From Chloroflexota bacterium (lineage in GTDB: Bacteria; Chloroflexota; Anaerolineae; Anaerolineales; UBA4823), in assembly GCA_030636125.1 (NCBI GenBank), contig DAOVXM010000044.1, positions 1 to 11,000 on the forward strand: a stretch of 11,000 nucleotides of DNA, in the 5' to 3' direction. The notes below the pieces were generated by a model, which made no database searches, was not told where the DNA came from, and saw only the letters and a list, made by a program, of their open reading frames with translations. Numbering within the stretch: position 1 is the stretch's first letter; every line of letters starts with the position of its first letter. Below are positions 1 through 6,931 of the stretch, piece by piece. Both the position numbers and the translations under genes were made by a program.

Positions 1-546
1 ATATATTCATTATTGTTAAAAAATAGGATCATATTTGTGGGAACGCCAATTAATGACCAGGTATCTAACGTGATCGTTGCTCAATTATTGTATCTAAGTA
101 GCGAAGATCCAGATGCTCCCATCCAAATGTACATCAATTCCCCGGGGGGTCAGGTGTACGCTGGTATGGCAATTTACGATACTATGCAGATGATCCCCAA
201 CTCAATTAGCACACTTGCTGTTGGCATGACTGCTTCCTTTGGCACTGTATTGCTAACCGCGGGTACGAAAGGCCAACGCTATGCCCTGCCGAATGCTACA
301 ATCCATATGCACCAGCCGCTTGGAGGCGCAACGGGGCAGGCTTCGGATATCGAAATCCAAGCAAAGGAAATCCTGCGTCTGAAAGACCGCCTGAATGAGA
401 TATTAGCTGGGCATACCGGGCAATCCGTTGAAACGATTGAGAGTGATACTAATCGCGATTTCTACGTTGATGCCGAAGGTGCGGTTGAATACGGTCTGGT
501 CGATCGGGTTATGGAACTTCCCGAAGGGAAACTGCTTGATAAGTAA
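1..546 (+). CDS. clpP: ATP-dependent Clp protease proteolytic subunit (5' end outside window)
   Basis: ClpP is the serine peptidase that forms the barrel of cytosolic Clp proteases and degrades proteins unfolded by ClpX, ClpA or ClpC. The reading frame is open from base 1. The first codons read [12 protein letters not shown], which matches the family's IYSRLLKERIIF, so the gene starts upstream and the TTG at 13 is an internal codon. Counting from that TTG, the catalytic triad is complete: Ser75 (in TASFG), His100 (in MHQPLGG) and Asp149 (in TNRDF). The INSPGG oxyanion-hole segment (41-46), the RYALPN segment and the [18 protein letters not shown] helix are also present. About 15-25 N-terminal residues, including the axial loop, should lie off the left edge. 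An intrinsic terminator follows the stop by about 40 nt, so clpP probably ends its own transcript. Whether it is paired with clpX or is one of several clpP paralogues cannot be seen. The family call is certain. Confidence 0.97.
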   Translation: MYSLLLKNRIIFVGTPINDQVSNVIVAQLLYLSSEDPDAPIQMYINSPGGQVYAGMAIYDTMQMIPNSISTLAVGMTASFGTVLLTAGTKGQRYALPNATIHMHQPLGGATGQASDIEIQAKEILRLKDRLNEILAGHTGQSVETIESDTNRDFYVDAEGAVEYGLVDRVMELPEGKLLDK

Positions 547-587
547 AGCCTGCTTACCTCAGGATCTTAACCTCCATCAATGTGGTT

Positions 588-615
588 GGCCGAGGGTTGA
601 TCTCTCGGTCTTTTT
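588..615 (+). terminator. Intrinsic terminator after clpP
   Basis: GGCCGAG (588-594) pairs with CTCGGTC (604-610) over 7 bp with one G-U pair. The loop is 9 nt and five T follow (611-615). It separates clpP from the DUF1028 unit, which therefore needs its own promoter somewhere in 616-660. I saw no convincing hexamers there. Confidence 0.75.
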
Positions 616-669
616 CGAGGAATCCCTCCCAAATCTTTTCTTAGTCCACTTTCATTGGGGAATTTTGCT

Positions 670-1551
670 ATGATCTATCCATCAACATTTTCCATGGCCG
701 CCTATGATCGAGTAGAAAAAGCCTGGGGTGTTGCTGTCGCATCTAAATTTCTAGCAGCAGGCGCTCTTGTCGCATGGGCGCGTGTTGGCTCAGGTGCCGT
801 CGCTACTCAGGCACATGCTAACACTTCTTACGGTCCTCGGGGTTTGGATTTAATGGGATCAGGGCTTTCAGCTGCGGAGACGCTCAAAGTATTGATTTCA
901 AATGACCAGGAAAGAGAAAAACGTCAGGTTGGGTTGGTAGACGCGAATGGTGAAGCAGCTACTTTCACAGGCGAATCCTGCCAGGATTGGGCTGGTGGCA
1001 TAACAGGCGATGGATTTGCTGTTCAGGGAAATATCCTCGCTGGTGAGATCGTTATCCAGGCAATGCATCAATCCTTCCGAGATAATCACACACAACCCAT
1101 TCCATGGAGATTACACACAGCTCTTTTAGCAGGGGATCGAGCTGGAGGTGACCGGCGTGGGAGACAGAGCGCAGCCATCTATATCGTAAAAGATCAAGGT
1201 GGATATGGTGGTTTTACCGACCGTTGGGTTGATTACCGCGTCGATGATCACTCTGATCCTGTGATCAGGTTAGGTGAACTTCTAGAACTGCATGATCTTT
1301 ATTTCGGTAAAAGTCCAATTTCTGACCAGGTTGAATTAAAAGGACCCTCCCTGCGTAGTCTCCAGGACTTGATGAAGCGTTTGGGATATTATCACGGTGA
1401 TGTACATGGTGAGTACGATGTACCCACCCGAGTGGCCCTTGAATCCTTCATCGGTAGTGAGAATTTCGAAGAGCGCACATATCTGGAGGCTGGTCGAATG
1501 GATCGTCCGGTTTTGGAATACTTATTGACCCATTGTAAGGATGTACAGTGA
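670..1551 (+). CDS. DUF1028 Ntn-hydrolase-like protein with C-terminal peptidoglycan-binding-like domain
   Basis: This is a member of the DUF1028 family (COG3342), grouped with Ntn hydrolases; its substrate is unknown. From ATG 670 the protein has 293 residues. The DUF1028 part (about 5-212) carries the family landmarks: STFSMAAYD at the N-terminus, VAVASKFLAAGALVAWAR (21-38), ATQAHANTSYGPRG (45-58), AGGDRRGRQSAA (158-169) and RVDDHSDPV (190-198). If it is processed like other Ntn hydrolases, Thr6 of STFS is the candidate N-terminal nucleophile; that is inference. Residues about 226-285 (SLRSLQDLMKRLGYY onward) resemble the putative peptidoglycan-binding domain (PG_binding_2) often fused to DUF1028. 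ATG 670 is preferred to TTG 655 because GGGG at 657-660 sits 9 nt before it and because family homology starts just after it. No signal peptide or membrane segment is visible. The 3' end overlaps the next gene by 4 nt (GTGA), implying translational coupling. The earlier stop and terminator make this the first gene of a three-gene unit. Confidence 0.9.
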   Translation: MIYPSTFSMAAYDRVEKAWGVAVASKFLAAGALVAWARVGSGAVATQAHANTSYGPRGLDLMGSGLSAAETLKVLISNDQEREKRQVGLVDANGEAATFTGESCQDWAGGITGDGFAVQGNILAGEIVIQAMHQSFRDNHTQPIPWRLHTALLAGDRAGGDRRGRQSAAIYIVKDQGGYGGFTDRWVDYRVDDHSDPVIRLGELLELHDLYFGKSPISDQVELKGPSLRSLQDLMKRLGYYHGDVHGEYDVPTRVALESFIGSENFEERTYLEAGRMDRPVLEYLLTHCKDVQ

Positions 1552-2339
1552 AACAAAAAGACACGTCAAGCATCAAATCAATCATATTGGATATGGATGG
1601 CGTTCTATGGCGGGATAACGAACCAATTGGTAACTTACCTGCCATATTTGCGGAGATCGACCGGTGTGGCTGGCAAGTATCTTTAGTGACAAACAATGCC
1701 ACTCGTAATATAAATCAATATGTTGATAAATTATTCAAATTTGGGATCCGAATACACCCTCAACAAATAATTAATTCTGCTCAGGCGGCGGCGAATTACT
1801 TAAGCAAACGCTTCCCCCAGGGTGGTAATGTCTATATTGTTGGTGAAAGCGCGTTATCCGACACGCTCCTTAAGGAAGGTTTTACGAATACAACTGAAGA
1901 TGCACTTGCCGTTGTGGTTGCCTTGGATCGGCAACTGACATATGAGAAGTTACTCCAGGCAACATTGCTGATTCGCGCCGGTGCAACATTCCTCGCCACG
2001 AATCCTGATCGCACCTTCCCTACTCCAGTCGGACTGGTACCAGGTACAGGAGCGATTCTGGCTGCTCTGGAAGCAGCCAGCGAAACGTCTCCTATTGTTG
2101 TAGGCAAACCAGCACCTGAGATGTACCAGTTAGCCATACAGCGGATGGGAGCAACACCAGGATCCACTTTAGTGGTCGGAGACCGTCTCGAAACGGATAT
2201 TGCCGCCGCCCAAAAAATCGGTTGTCGTACCGCTCTTGTCCTTTCAGGTGTAACCTCAATACAGAAAGCCCAGGCTTGGGAGCCAGCTTTCGATTGGCTT
2301 GCGCCAGATTTGACGACTCTTATCGATATGTTGAAATAG
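1548..2339 (+). CDS. HAD-superfamily IIA hydrolase (NagD/4-nitrophenylphosphatase-like)
   Basis: This is a cytosolic phosphatase of the HAD-IIA subfamily (NagD, AraL and phosphoglycolate phosphatase types), acting through an aspartyl-phosphate intermediate with Mg2+. All four HAD motifs are intact: motif I DMDGVLW with nucleophile Asp15 and acid/base Asp17; motif II VTNNAT with Thr48; motif III Lys187 in VVGKPAP; motif IV GDRLETDI with Asp212 and Asp217. The cap segment (about 80-180) includes ATNPDRTFPT and VPGTGAI, typical of type IIA C2 caps. At 263 residues it has normal length. The start is a GTG overlapping the DUF1028 stop, with AAGGA at 1537-1541 placed 6 nt upstream, so translation is probably coupled. 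The true substrate cannot be deduced: nucleotide monophosphates, phosphoglycolate and sugar phosphates are all used in this subfamily. rlmN follows after 6 nt. Confidence 0.93.
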   Translation: MKQKDTSSIKSIILDMDGVLWRDNEPIGNLPAIFAEIDRCGWQVSLVTNNATRNINQYVDKLFKFGIRIHPQQIINSAQAAANYLSKRFPQGGNVYIVGESALSDTLLKEGFTNTTEDALAVVVALDRQLTYEKLLQATLLIRAGATFLATNPDRTFPTPVGLVPGTGAILAALEAASETSPIVVGKPAPEMYQLAIQRMGATPGSTLVVGDRLETDIAAAQKIGCRTALVLSGVTSIQKAQAWEPAFDWLAPDLTTLIDMLK

Positions 2340-2345
2340 GCAATT

Positions 2346-3383
2346 TTGTCACCTAAACGACTGATCTACGATCTGAATTTTGAAGATTTAACCCAAGTAC
2401 TAAATTCTTGGGGCGAGCCGTCCTACCGTGCCCGTCAAATTTGGCATGGGCTATATCAACACTTATGGGATGATCCGGAACAGTTCACTACACTCCCAAT
2501 AAAATTACGCCAGAGAGTTGGCGACCATTTCTCATTCTTTCACCTTCAATCTTCCACGACTCTTAATTCGAGCGACGGCGAAACTAGAAAAACTCTATTT
2601 CGTTTGCCGGATTCACAGGCCATTGAAGCCGTTTTAATGCGTTACTCGAAAAGACGTACGCTCTGCATTTCTACCCAAGCAGGCTGTGCGATGGGATGTG
2701 TTTTCTGCGCAACTGGCCAGATGGGATTCCGGCGAAACTTAAGCAGTGGAGAAATTGTAGAACAGGTTTTATACTATGCCAGGCAGCTTCAATCAAACGG
2801 TGATAGTGTCACAAATGTGGTTTTTATGGGAATGGGCGAACCCTTCCACAATTACGATGAAACCCTTAACGCAATCGATCGCCTCAACCATCATGATGGC
2901 TTTAACTTAGGGGCACGGCGGTTTACAATCTCTACGGTGGGACTTGTACCTGCCATCCGTCGTTTTACGGCTGCCCACCGTCAAGTCAACTTAGCGGTTT
3001 CATTACATGCCGCGGATGATGAACTACGCTCATCCATGCTTCCTATTAACAAAAAATATCCTCTTAATGAACTGCTAAATGCATGTCGGGAGTATGTGGA
3101 TCACACTAAACGACGAATTACCTTTGAGTGGGCGTTAATCCAAGATGTGAATGATAATCCTGACCAAGCAAAAATATTAGCGAAAAAAGTGAGGGGGCTT
3201 TTATGCCATGTGAACGTCATTCCCTTGAATCCCACACAGGAATATCAGGGTAAAGCCACTACTCGTGAACGTGCTCGAAGATTTAAAGATGAATTAGAAC
3301 GGGTTGGAGTTCCATGCACCATACGCCTTCGCCGGGGAATTGATATCCAAGCAGGTTGTGGTCAATTAGCGATCAAAAATTAG
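2346..3383 (+). CDS. rlmN: Dual-specificity 23S rRNA/tRNA adenine-C2 methyltransferase RlmN
   Basis: RlmN is a radical-SAM enzyme that methylates C2 of A2503 in 23S rRNA and A37 of some tRNAs. The 345-residue protein has the family architecture. An N-terminal RNA-binding part (about 7-65, YRARQIWHGLY) leads into the radical-SAM core. The 4Fe-4S cysteines are Cys114, Cys118 and Cys121 in the order CX3CX2C. The second, non-cluster cysteine is Cys107 in RTLCIS, and GMGEP at 162-166 is the SAM-binding turn. Cys338 in DIQAGCGQL corresponds to the cysteine that is methylated and forms the covalent RNA adduct. All catalytic residues are therefore present, which supports RlmN rather than a degenerate copy. 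The arginine-rich IRLRRGIDIQAGCGQ tail favours RlmN over Cfr, though Cfr-like activity cannot be ruled out from sequence alone. The start is TTG 2346, the only usual start codon after the upstream in-frame TAG, with a weak AGG 5 nt before it. It is the last gene of its unit. Confidence 0.95.
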   Translation: MSPKRLIYDLNFEDLTQVLNSWGEPSYRARQIWHGLYQHLWDDPEQFTTLPIKLRQRVGDHFSFFHLQSSTTLNSSDGETRKTLFRLPDSQAIEAVLMRYSKRRTLCISTQAGCAMGCVFCATGQMGFRRNLSSGEIVEQVLYYARQLQSNGDSVTNVVFMGMGEPFHNYDETLNAIDRLNHHDGFNLGARRFTISTVGLVPAIRRFTAAHRQVNLAVSLHAADDELRSSMLPINKKYPLNELLNACREYVDHTKRRITFEWALIQDVNDNPDQAKILAKKVRGLLCHVNVIPLNPTQEYQGKATTRERARRFKDELERVGVPCTIRLRRGIDIQAGCGQLAIKN

Positions 3384-3413
3384 ATCGTTTTCCCAACGTA
3401 ATATAGATTCCTG

Positions 3414-3448
3414 AACCTCGAGTTAATAGACATACTCGGGGTTTTTTT
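3414..3448 (+). terminator. Intrinsic terminator after rlmN
   Basis: AACCTCGAGT (3414-3423) pairs with ACTCGGGGTT (3434-3443) over 10 bp with one G-U pair and a 10-nt loop. Seven T in a row (3442-3448) form the tail. This is the strongest intrinsic terminator in the window and clearly ends the DUF1028-HAD-rlmN unit. Confidence 0.88.
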
Positions 3449-3534
3449 ATCATCGCGAAAAAATGAAAAGTACTTGGACATTTTAAAAAACCAGGAATAT
3501 CAACGCATTTGAATTATGCACCACTAAATTTTAA

Positions 3535-3543
3535 TGCTACAAT
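3535..3543 (+). promoter_or_regulatory. Extended -10 promoter candidate for the NIL-mgtE unit
   Basis: TGCTACAAT matches the extended -10 pattern TGnTAnAAT, with TACAAT five of six to consensus. No good -35 lies at 16-18 nt; TTGAAT (3509-3514) is too far, at 23 nt. Transcription would start near 3550 and give a leader of about 48 nt, too short for an M-box magnesium riboswitch. It lies just after the rlmN terminator, where a promoter is needed. Confidence 0.45.
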
Positions 3544-3586
3544 GCTCATAAGGGAGCTAATCATTCCGATAAAATACAGTCATATC

Positions 3587-3592
3587 AGGAGG
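3587..3592 (+). promoter_or_regulatory. Strong ribosome binding site of the NIL-domain gene
   Basis: AGGAGG lies 5 nt before ATG 3598. It is one of the two closest matches to the anti-Shine-Dalgarno consensus in the window (the other precedes secD). It fixes the start of this very small gene and predicts strong translation of it. Confidence 0.8.
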
Positions 3593-3597
3593 TTGCC

Positions 3598-3816
3598 ATG
3601 ACCGACCAAGTAATTCGATTGCTCTACCCCGAATCGTTACTAAGTGTGCCGGTAATAAATCAATTAATCCGGCGATATGACCTGACTGTTAACATATTGC
3701 GCGCCCAAATTGGTGGGGGACAAAGGTGGATGGAGGTTCAATTGGACGGCAACCCCATGGTGATTGATGAAGCAATTATGTGGCTCATATCCCAGGGAAT
3801 CGAGATAGAAGATTGA
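3598..3816 (+). CDS. Stand-alone NIL-domain protein
   Basis: This 72-residue protein consists of a single NIL domain (named after the Asn-Ile-Leu signature), the ACT-like ligand-binding fold usually found at the C-terminus of MetN, the ATPase of the methionine ABC transporter. The signature is at residues 32-34 in TVNILRAQIGG. It is preceded by the strand VIRLLYPESLLSVPVINQLIRRYDL and followed by MEVQLDGNPMVIDEAIMWLISQGIEIED, giving the beta-alpha-beta-beta-alpha-beta order of the fold. There is no ATPase, membrane or DNA-binding part. In MetN the domain binds methionine and inhibits transport. Free-standing copies exist in several bacteria, and what they sense is not known to me. It is the first gene of a unit and mgtE starts 19 nt downstream, so a regulatory or partner role for the magnesium channel is possible but only inferred. 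The domain call is good; the ligand is unknown. Confidence 0.82.
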   Translation: MTDQVIRLLYPESLLSVPVINQLIRRYDLTVNILRAQIGGGQRWMEVQLDGNPMVIDEAIMWLISQGIEIED

Positions 3817-3835
3817 TCTGTCAAGTGAATATTCA

Positions 3836-5188
3836 ATGGCAAACTACGACGCTGACCTCACTTTAGAACGTATACGCGCTGCTCTTGAGACGCAACGTAT
3901 CGATGATGCGGTATCCATTCTATTATCCTTGCACCCCGTAGATCAAGCAGAGGTGTTTGATCTGCTCGATGAACCTGAGCAAGAGATGTTGTTGGATCGA
4001 TTGGACATTCCTACAACTGCCGACTTGCTGGAGGAACTTGAGGATGAAGATGTTTTAGAGGCGATTGAGTCTCTCTCAACGGAGCGGTTGGCAGATGTAT
4101 TGGATGAGATGGAGCCGGATGAGGCTGCTGATCTATTAGGTGATTTACCGCCAGAACAGGCTTCAGAAGCCTTAGCCCAAATGGAGGATGCTGATGAGGT
4201 AATCCCACTGCTTGGCTACCCTGATGAAACTGCCGGCGGTTTGATGACCACATCTTACATTGCCTTACGTCGCCACACATCAGCTGAGCAAGCAATCCAA
4301 TTCCTACGTCAAATAAGCCCTGAAACCGAAATTCCATACTATCTCTACGTTATCGATAAAGTGAAACGATTACATGGTGTTGTAGGCTTGAGAGAGCTGG
4401 TAGTCGCTGAACCTGCTACCACCATGGAATCTACCATGGATCATGAAGTAATTTTTGTGACTAGTGGAACCGACCAGGAAGAAGTAGCACGCATTATGAC
4501 CCGCTACGATCTGGCAGCTGTACCAGTAGTCGATGATAAACAACGACTACTGGGTGTCATCACGCATGATGATATTTTGGAAGTTCTCGAGAATGAAGCC
4601 ACCGAAGATGTTTATCGGTTAGCAAATGTGGCTGACACGGACCTTAACCCTCAAAGCCCTATCGCTGAGCAGCTAAAGGGTCGCTTGCCTTGGATTTATC
4701 TCAATGCAGCCACTGCCCTATTCGCGTCATGGGTTATTAGCAACTTTGAGTGGCTTATCGCTCAAGTGGCCATCCTGGCTGCTTTTCAATCCGTGGTTGC
4801 CGCCTTAGGAGGAAACACTGCCAGCCAGAATGTAGCCATGATTGTTCGTTCTCTTGCTCTTGGTAAGATCACCTCTAAATTGATCTGGCGGATCATGGGG
4901 CGCCAGATTTTAGTTGGAATATTACAAGGTATTGCCGTTGGCCTTGTAATTGGTATCGCCGTAACTATCTGGAGGGGAGATCCATATCTGGGAATTATCC
5001 TTGGATTGGCTATGGTAGGAAACATGATAGTAGCGGGCATTATCGGAACGATAGTACCACTGGGGTTGAATGCACTTGGGCAAGATCCAGCTATAGCTTC
5101 TTCGGTATTTGTAACTGCCGTAACGGATAGTTGTGGTTTCTTTATTTTCCTAAGTCTGGCTGCAATATCTCTAAATTATCTTACATGA
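3836..5188 (+). CDS. mgtE: MgtE-type magnesium channel
   Basis: MgtE is a homodimeric inner-membrane Mg2+ channel gated by its own cytosolic Mg2+ sensor. The 450-residue protein has the full-length layout. The acidic, helical MgtE_N superhelix (about 15-132) contains LLEELEDEDVLEAIESLS and MEPDEAADLLGDLPPEQASEAL. Two CBS domains (about 138-195 and 200-260) follow, then a linker helix and five transmembrane segments at about 284-305, 309-328, 355-379, 385-410 and 422-447. The pore segment reads VVAALGGNTASQN (320-332), and Asp431 in TAVTDSCGFF matches the channel's Mg2+-binding aspartate (Asp432 in the Thermus protein). The residue pair before the pore loop is Gln-Ser, where many relatives have a proline. 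The gene follows the NIL-domain gene by 19 nt and is followed by the lipid kinase after 21 nt, so co-transcription is likely. The ribosome binding site is weak (AAGTGA, 3823-3828). No riboswitch is seen; regulation may rest on protein gating. Confidence 0.95.
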   Translation: MANYDADLTLERIRAALETQRIDDAVSILLSLHPVDQAEVFDLLDEPEQEMLLDRLDIPTTADLLEELEDEDVLEAIESLSTERLADVLDEMEPDEAADLLGDLPPEQASEALAQMEDADEVIPLLGYPDETAGGLMTTSYIALRRHTSAEQAIQFLRQISPETEIPYYLYVIDKVKRLHGVVGLRELVVAEPATTMESTMDHEVIFVTSGTDQEEVARIMTRYDLAAVPVVDDKQRLLGVITHDDILEVLENEATEDVYRLANVADTDLNPQSPIAEQLKGRLPWIYLNAATALFASWVISNFEWLIAQVAILAAFQSVVAALGGNTASQNVAMIVRSLALGKITSKLIWRIMGRQILVGILQGIAVGLVIGIAVTIWRGDPYLGIILGLAMVGNMIVAGIIGTIVPLGLNALGQDPAIASSVFVTAVTDSCGFFIFLSLAAISLNYLT

Positions 5189-5209
5189 ACCCAAAAGGAT
5201 CTACTTGAT

Positions 5210-6166
5210 ATGACTGCCAAAGTGATATTAAATCCCTATGCTGGCCGTTGGACTGCAGCCAAAAGGCAAACGGAGGTTGAGTCAGCTCTTCGCGAGGCTG
5301 GAATCGACTACGATTTGGCAGTAACTGAACATCCGGGACACGGGACTGTCTTAGCTTCCCAAGCTGTTCGAGAGGGTTTCAGCCCCATCATCGCTGCTGG
5401 CGGCGATGGCAGTATCAGCGAAGTAGTCAATGGGATTGTCAATGAACTTGAAGAACAAGATGCGAACGAATTACCTCCTTTCGGTATCCTTCCGTTAGGT
5501 TCGGCCAACGATCTTGTGGTTAACCTTGGCTTGCCTACGGAAATCACTGAAGCAGCTCAAGTGATAGGAGCGGGAAATATTCAACTGATGGATTTGGGTC
5601 AGGTTTCCTTTGGTAATAATCTTCGGACGCGCGTTTTCGACAATAACTCGGCTATTGGGTTGGAACCTAGCATAACTCTCATTCAAGAAAGAATTAGCTG
5701 GCTTCGAGGAGTTCTTCGTTATATTGTTGCTACTCTTATCGGGATTGCTCAAAATCCACAATGGAGAATGCGTATCGAGTGGGATAATGGGGAATATTAT
5801 GGTCCCATTACCCTTGTGACTGTAGGGATAAATCCTCTTACCGGGGGTGTATTTTATATGACCCCCCATGCAGATCCATTCGATGGATTATTGACCTTTG
5901 TGTATGCTTCAATGCCCACTCGACTGCAAATCCTGCGCCTACTACCAAGAACTATGAAGCCAACAGAAGGTAATTATGTTGAACATCCCGACATACATGA
6001 AGTTCATTCCCCTTGGTTACGCATACAATCAGACACGCCTACTCCTTTGCACGCGGATGGAGAAATTCAATCAGAAGATGTCCAGAATTTGGAGTATAAA
6101 ATACTACCAGGTAGATTGCCGATCCTGACGATAAACAAAGATGAAGTTAAGGCTTCAATTACATAG
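5210..6166 (+). CDS. Diacylglycerol/sphingosine kinase-like lipid kinase (YegS/DgkB family)
   Basis: This belongs to the soluble lipid kinase family that includes DgkB, YegS and eukaryotic DAG and sphingosine kinases. These transfer the ATP gamma-phosphate to a lipid hydroxyl at the inner face of the membrane. The catalytic domain begins with NPYAG (8-12), then the nucleotide-binding GGDGS (64-68) followed by SEVVNG, and PLGSANDL (95-102), the counterpart of GTGNDFAR. The C-terminal beta-sandwich contains TPHADPFDGLLTF (218-230) and HADGE (281-285), whose last residues include the conserved acidic site. At 318 residues it has the family's usual length and all conserved blocks are present. The start ATG 5210 has AAAGGA about 10 nt upstream. 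It follows mgtE by 21 nt and its last 26 nt overlap the methyltransferase gene, so the two are probably translated in a coupled way. Substrate could be diacylglycerol or phosphatidylglycerol; sequence alone does not decide. Confidence 0.9.
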   Translation: MTAKVILNPYAGRWTAAKRQTEVESALREAGIDYDLAVTEHPGHGTVLASQAVREGFSPIIAAGGDGSISEVVNGIVNELEEQDANELPPFGILPLGSANDLVVNLGLPTEITEAAQVIGAGNIQLMDLGQVSFGNNLRTRVFDNNSAIGLEPSITLIQERISWLRGVLRYIVATLIGIAQNPQWRMRIEWDNGEYYGPITLVTVGINPLTGGVFYMTPHADPFDGLLTFVYASMPTRLQILRLLPRTMKPTEGNYVEHPDIHEVHSPWLRIQSDTPTPLHADGEIQSEDVQNLEYKILPGRLPILTINKDEVKASIT

Positions 6167-6803
6167 CTTGCTACAGTATTTTCTGCGTATATTTTTTAAT
6201 TTACTTTACAATCAATTAGCTTGGGCATACGATAGTGTAGCAAATATTGTGTCCCTTGGACAATGGAAAGATTGGGTTTTATCCGTATCCCCTGAACTCA
6301 ACGAACCCCGGGTGTTGGAAATCGGTCATGGTCCTGGACATTTATTATATACCTTAAAAAATATGGGGGTGAGCTCCTTTGGTATTGACGCGAGCGCCAA
6401 GATGGGAAACAAGGCTTATCGAAGGCTTATGCAGTTTGGTTTCGAACCTTCACTTGCAAGATGCTTTGCCGCATATCTTCCTTTCAAAAGCCATTCATTT
6501 CATCAACTAGTGTCGACATTTCCCTCCGAGTTTATCGTGGACCCATCAACAATAAACGAAGCATATCGCGTACTCATCCCTGGCGGAATGTTTGTGATTT
6601 TGCCAGTCGCCTGGATTAGTGGTCGAGGTCCTATCGAGCGCCTTCTAGCAAGGTTGTTTAAATTTACGGGTCAATCTCCTGAATGGGATGATAGCTATAC
6701 GGTTCCATTTACAAAGGCAGGATTTACTGTTGATATAGAGAAACGTGTCGTCAAGTCCACCATATTATTAGTGATCCATGCCCAGAAACCAAGTAAGGAA
6801 TGA
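6141..6803 (+). CDS. Class I SAM-dependent methyltransferase (Methyltransf_11-like)
   Basis: This is a 220-residue Rossmann-fold methyltransferase. The SAM-binding motif I is VLEIGHGPGHLL (58-69), motif II is the acidic turn GIDASAKM (81-88), and CFAAYLPFKSHSFHQLVSTF (108-127) is the motif III/IV region where the acidic residue before the LPF turn is not typical. EAYRVLIPGGMFVIL (140-154) is the post-motif segment common to Methyltransf_11. The N-terminus, with LQYFLRIFFNLLYNQLAWAYDSVANIVSLGQW, is hydrophobic and aromatic and could sit on a membrane surface, but it is not a signal peptide. Its substrate is unknown. Being overlapped with a lipid kinase suggests a membrane-lipid substrate, which is inference from context only. 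The start is ATG 6141 inside the kinase gene, with only a weak purine stretch (ACAAAG) upstream, as expected for a coupled gene. An imperfect hairpin follows the stop. Confidence 0.85.
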   Translation: MKLRLQLHSLLQYFLRIFFNLLYNQLAWAYDSVANIVSLGQWKDWVLSVSPELNEPRVLEIGHGPGHLLYTLKNMGVSSFGIDASAKMGNKAYRRLMQFGFEPSLARCFAAYLPFKSHSFHQLVSTFPSEFIVDPSTINEAYRVLIPGGMFVILPVAWISGRGPIERLLARLFKFTGQSPEWDDSYTVPFTKAGFTVDIEKRVVKSTILLVIHAQKPSKE

Positions 6804-6836
6804 ACGGTTTGGATAAATATCTCTTCAATCCCCGTT
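6803..6836 (+). terminator. Imperfect hairpin after the methyltransferase gene, possible weak terminator
   Basis: AACGG (6803-6807) and GGAT (6811-6814) pair with ATCC (6828-6831) and CCGTT (6832-6836), leaving a TTT bulge and a 13-nt loop. No T run follows, only ATTAGGCTTTCTT, so any termination would be inefficient or factor-assisted. Confidence 0.3.
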
Positions 6837-6919
6837 ATTAGGCTTTCTTACTCCGAGTCTAAGCAACAATAATCACATTAAAAAATTAATATTCAGTCAT
6901 CAAGATCGAATATTTGTTG

Positions 6920-6925
6920 TAAAAT
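6920..6925 (+). promoter_or_regulatory. -10 candidate giving a leaderless transcript for the PP2C phosphatase gene
   Basis: TAAAAT is five of six to TATAAT. The usual start-site distance of about 7 nt falls at 6932, the A of the ATG. No Shine-Dalgarno-like purine run lies between 6905 and 6931, which fits a leaderless mRNA. The -35 region (TCATCA, 6897-6902, spacer 17) is poor, three of six. An intrinsic weakness is that this stretch is AT-rich, so a chance match is possible. Confidence 0.38.
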
Positions 6926-6931
6926 TCAATT

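Noticed and set aside
13..15. TTG as the start of clpP
   Set aside because: The frame is open to base 1 and the codons before the TTG encode family-conserved IYSL, so it is an internal leucine.
655..657. TTG start of the DUF1028 gene
   Set aside because: It has no ribosome binding site, and it falls on the GGGG run that serves ATG 670; family homology begins after the ATG.
428..673. 81-residue + strand reading frame across the clpP end
   Set aside because: It overlaps clpP in another frame, runs through the terminator, and shows no recognisable domain.
1832..2167. 111-residue minus-strand reading frame
   Set aside because: It lies wholly inside the HAD phosphatase gene, whose motifs are complete, and has no recognisable domain or start signal.
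3544..3597. M-box magnesium riboswitch before the NIL-mgtE unit
   Set aside because: The predicted leader is under 60 nt and shows no extended paired structure, far smaller than an M-box.
5495..5869. 124-residue minus-strand reading frame
   Set aside because: It lies inside the lipid kinase gene and is explained as its complementary strand.
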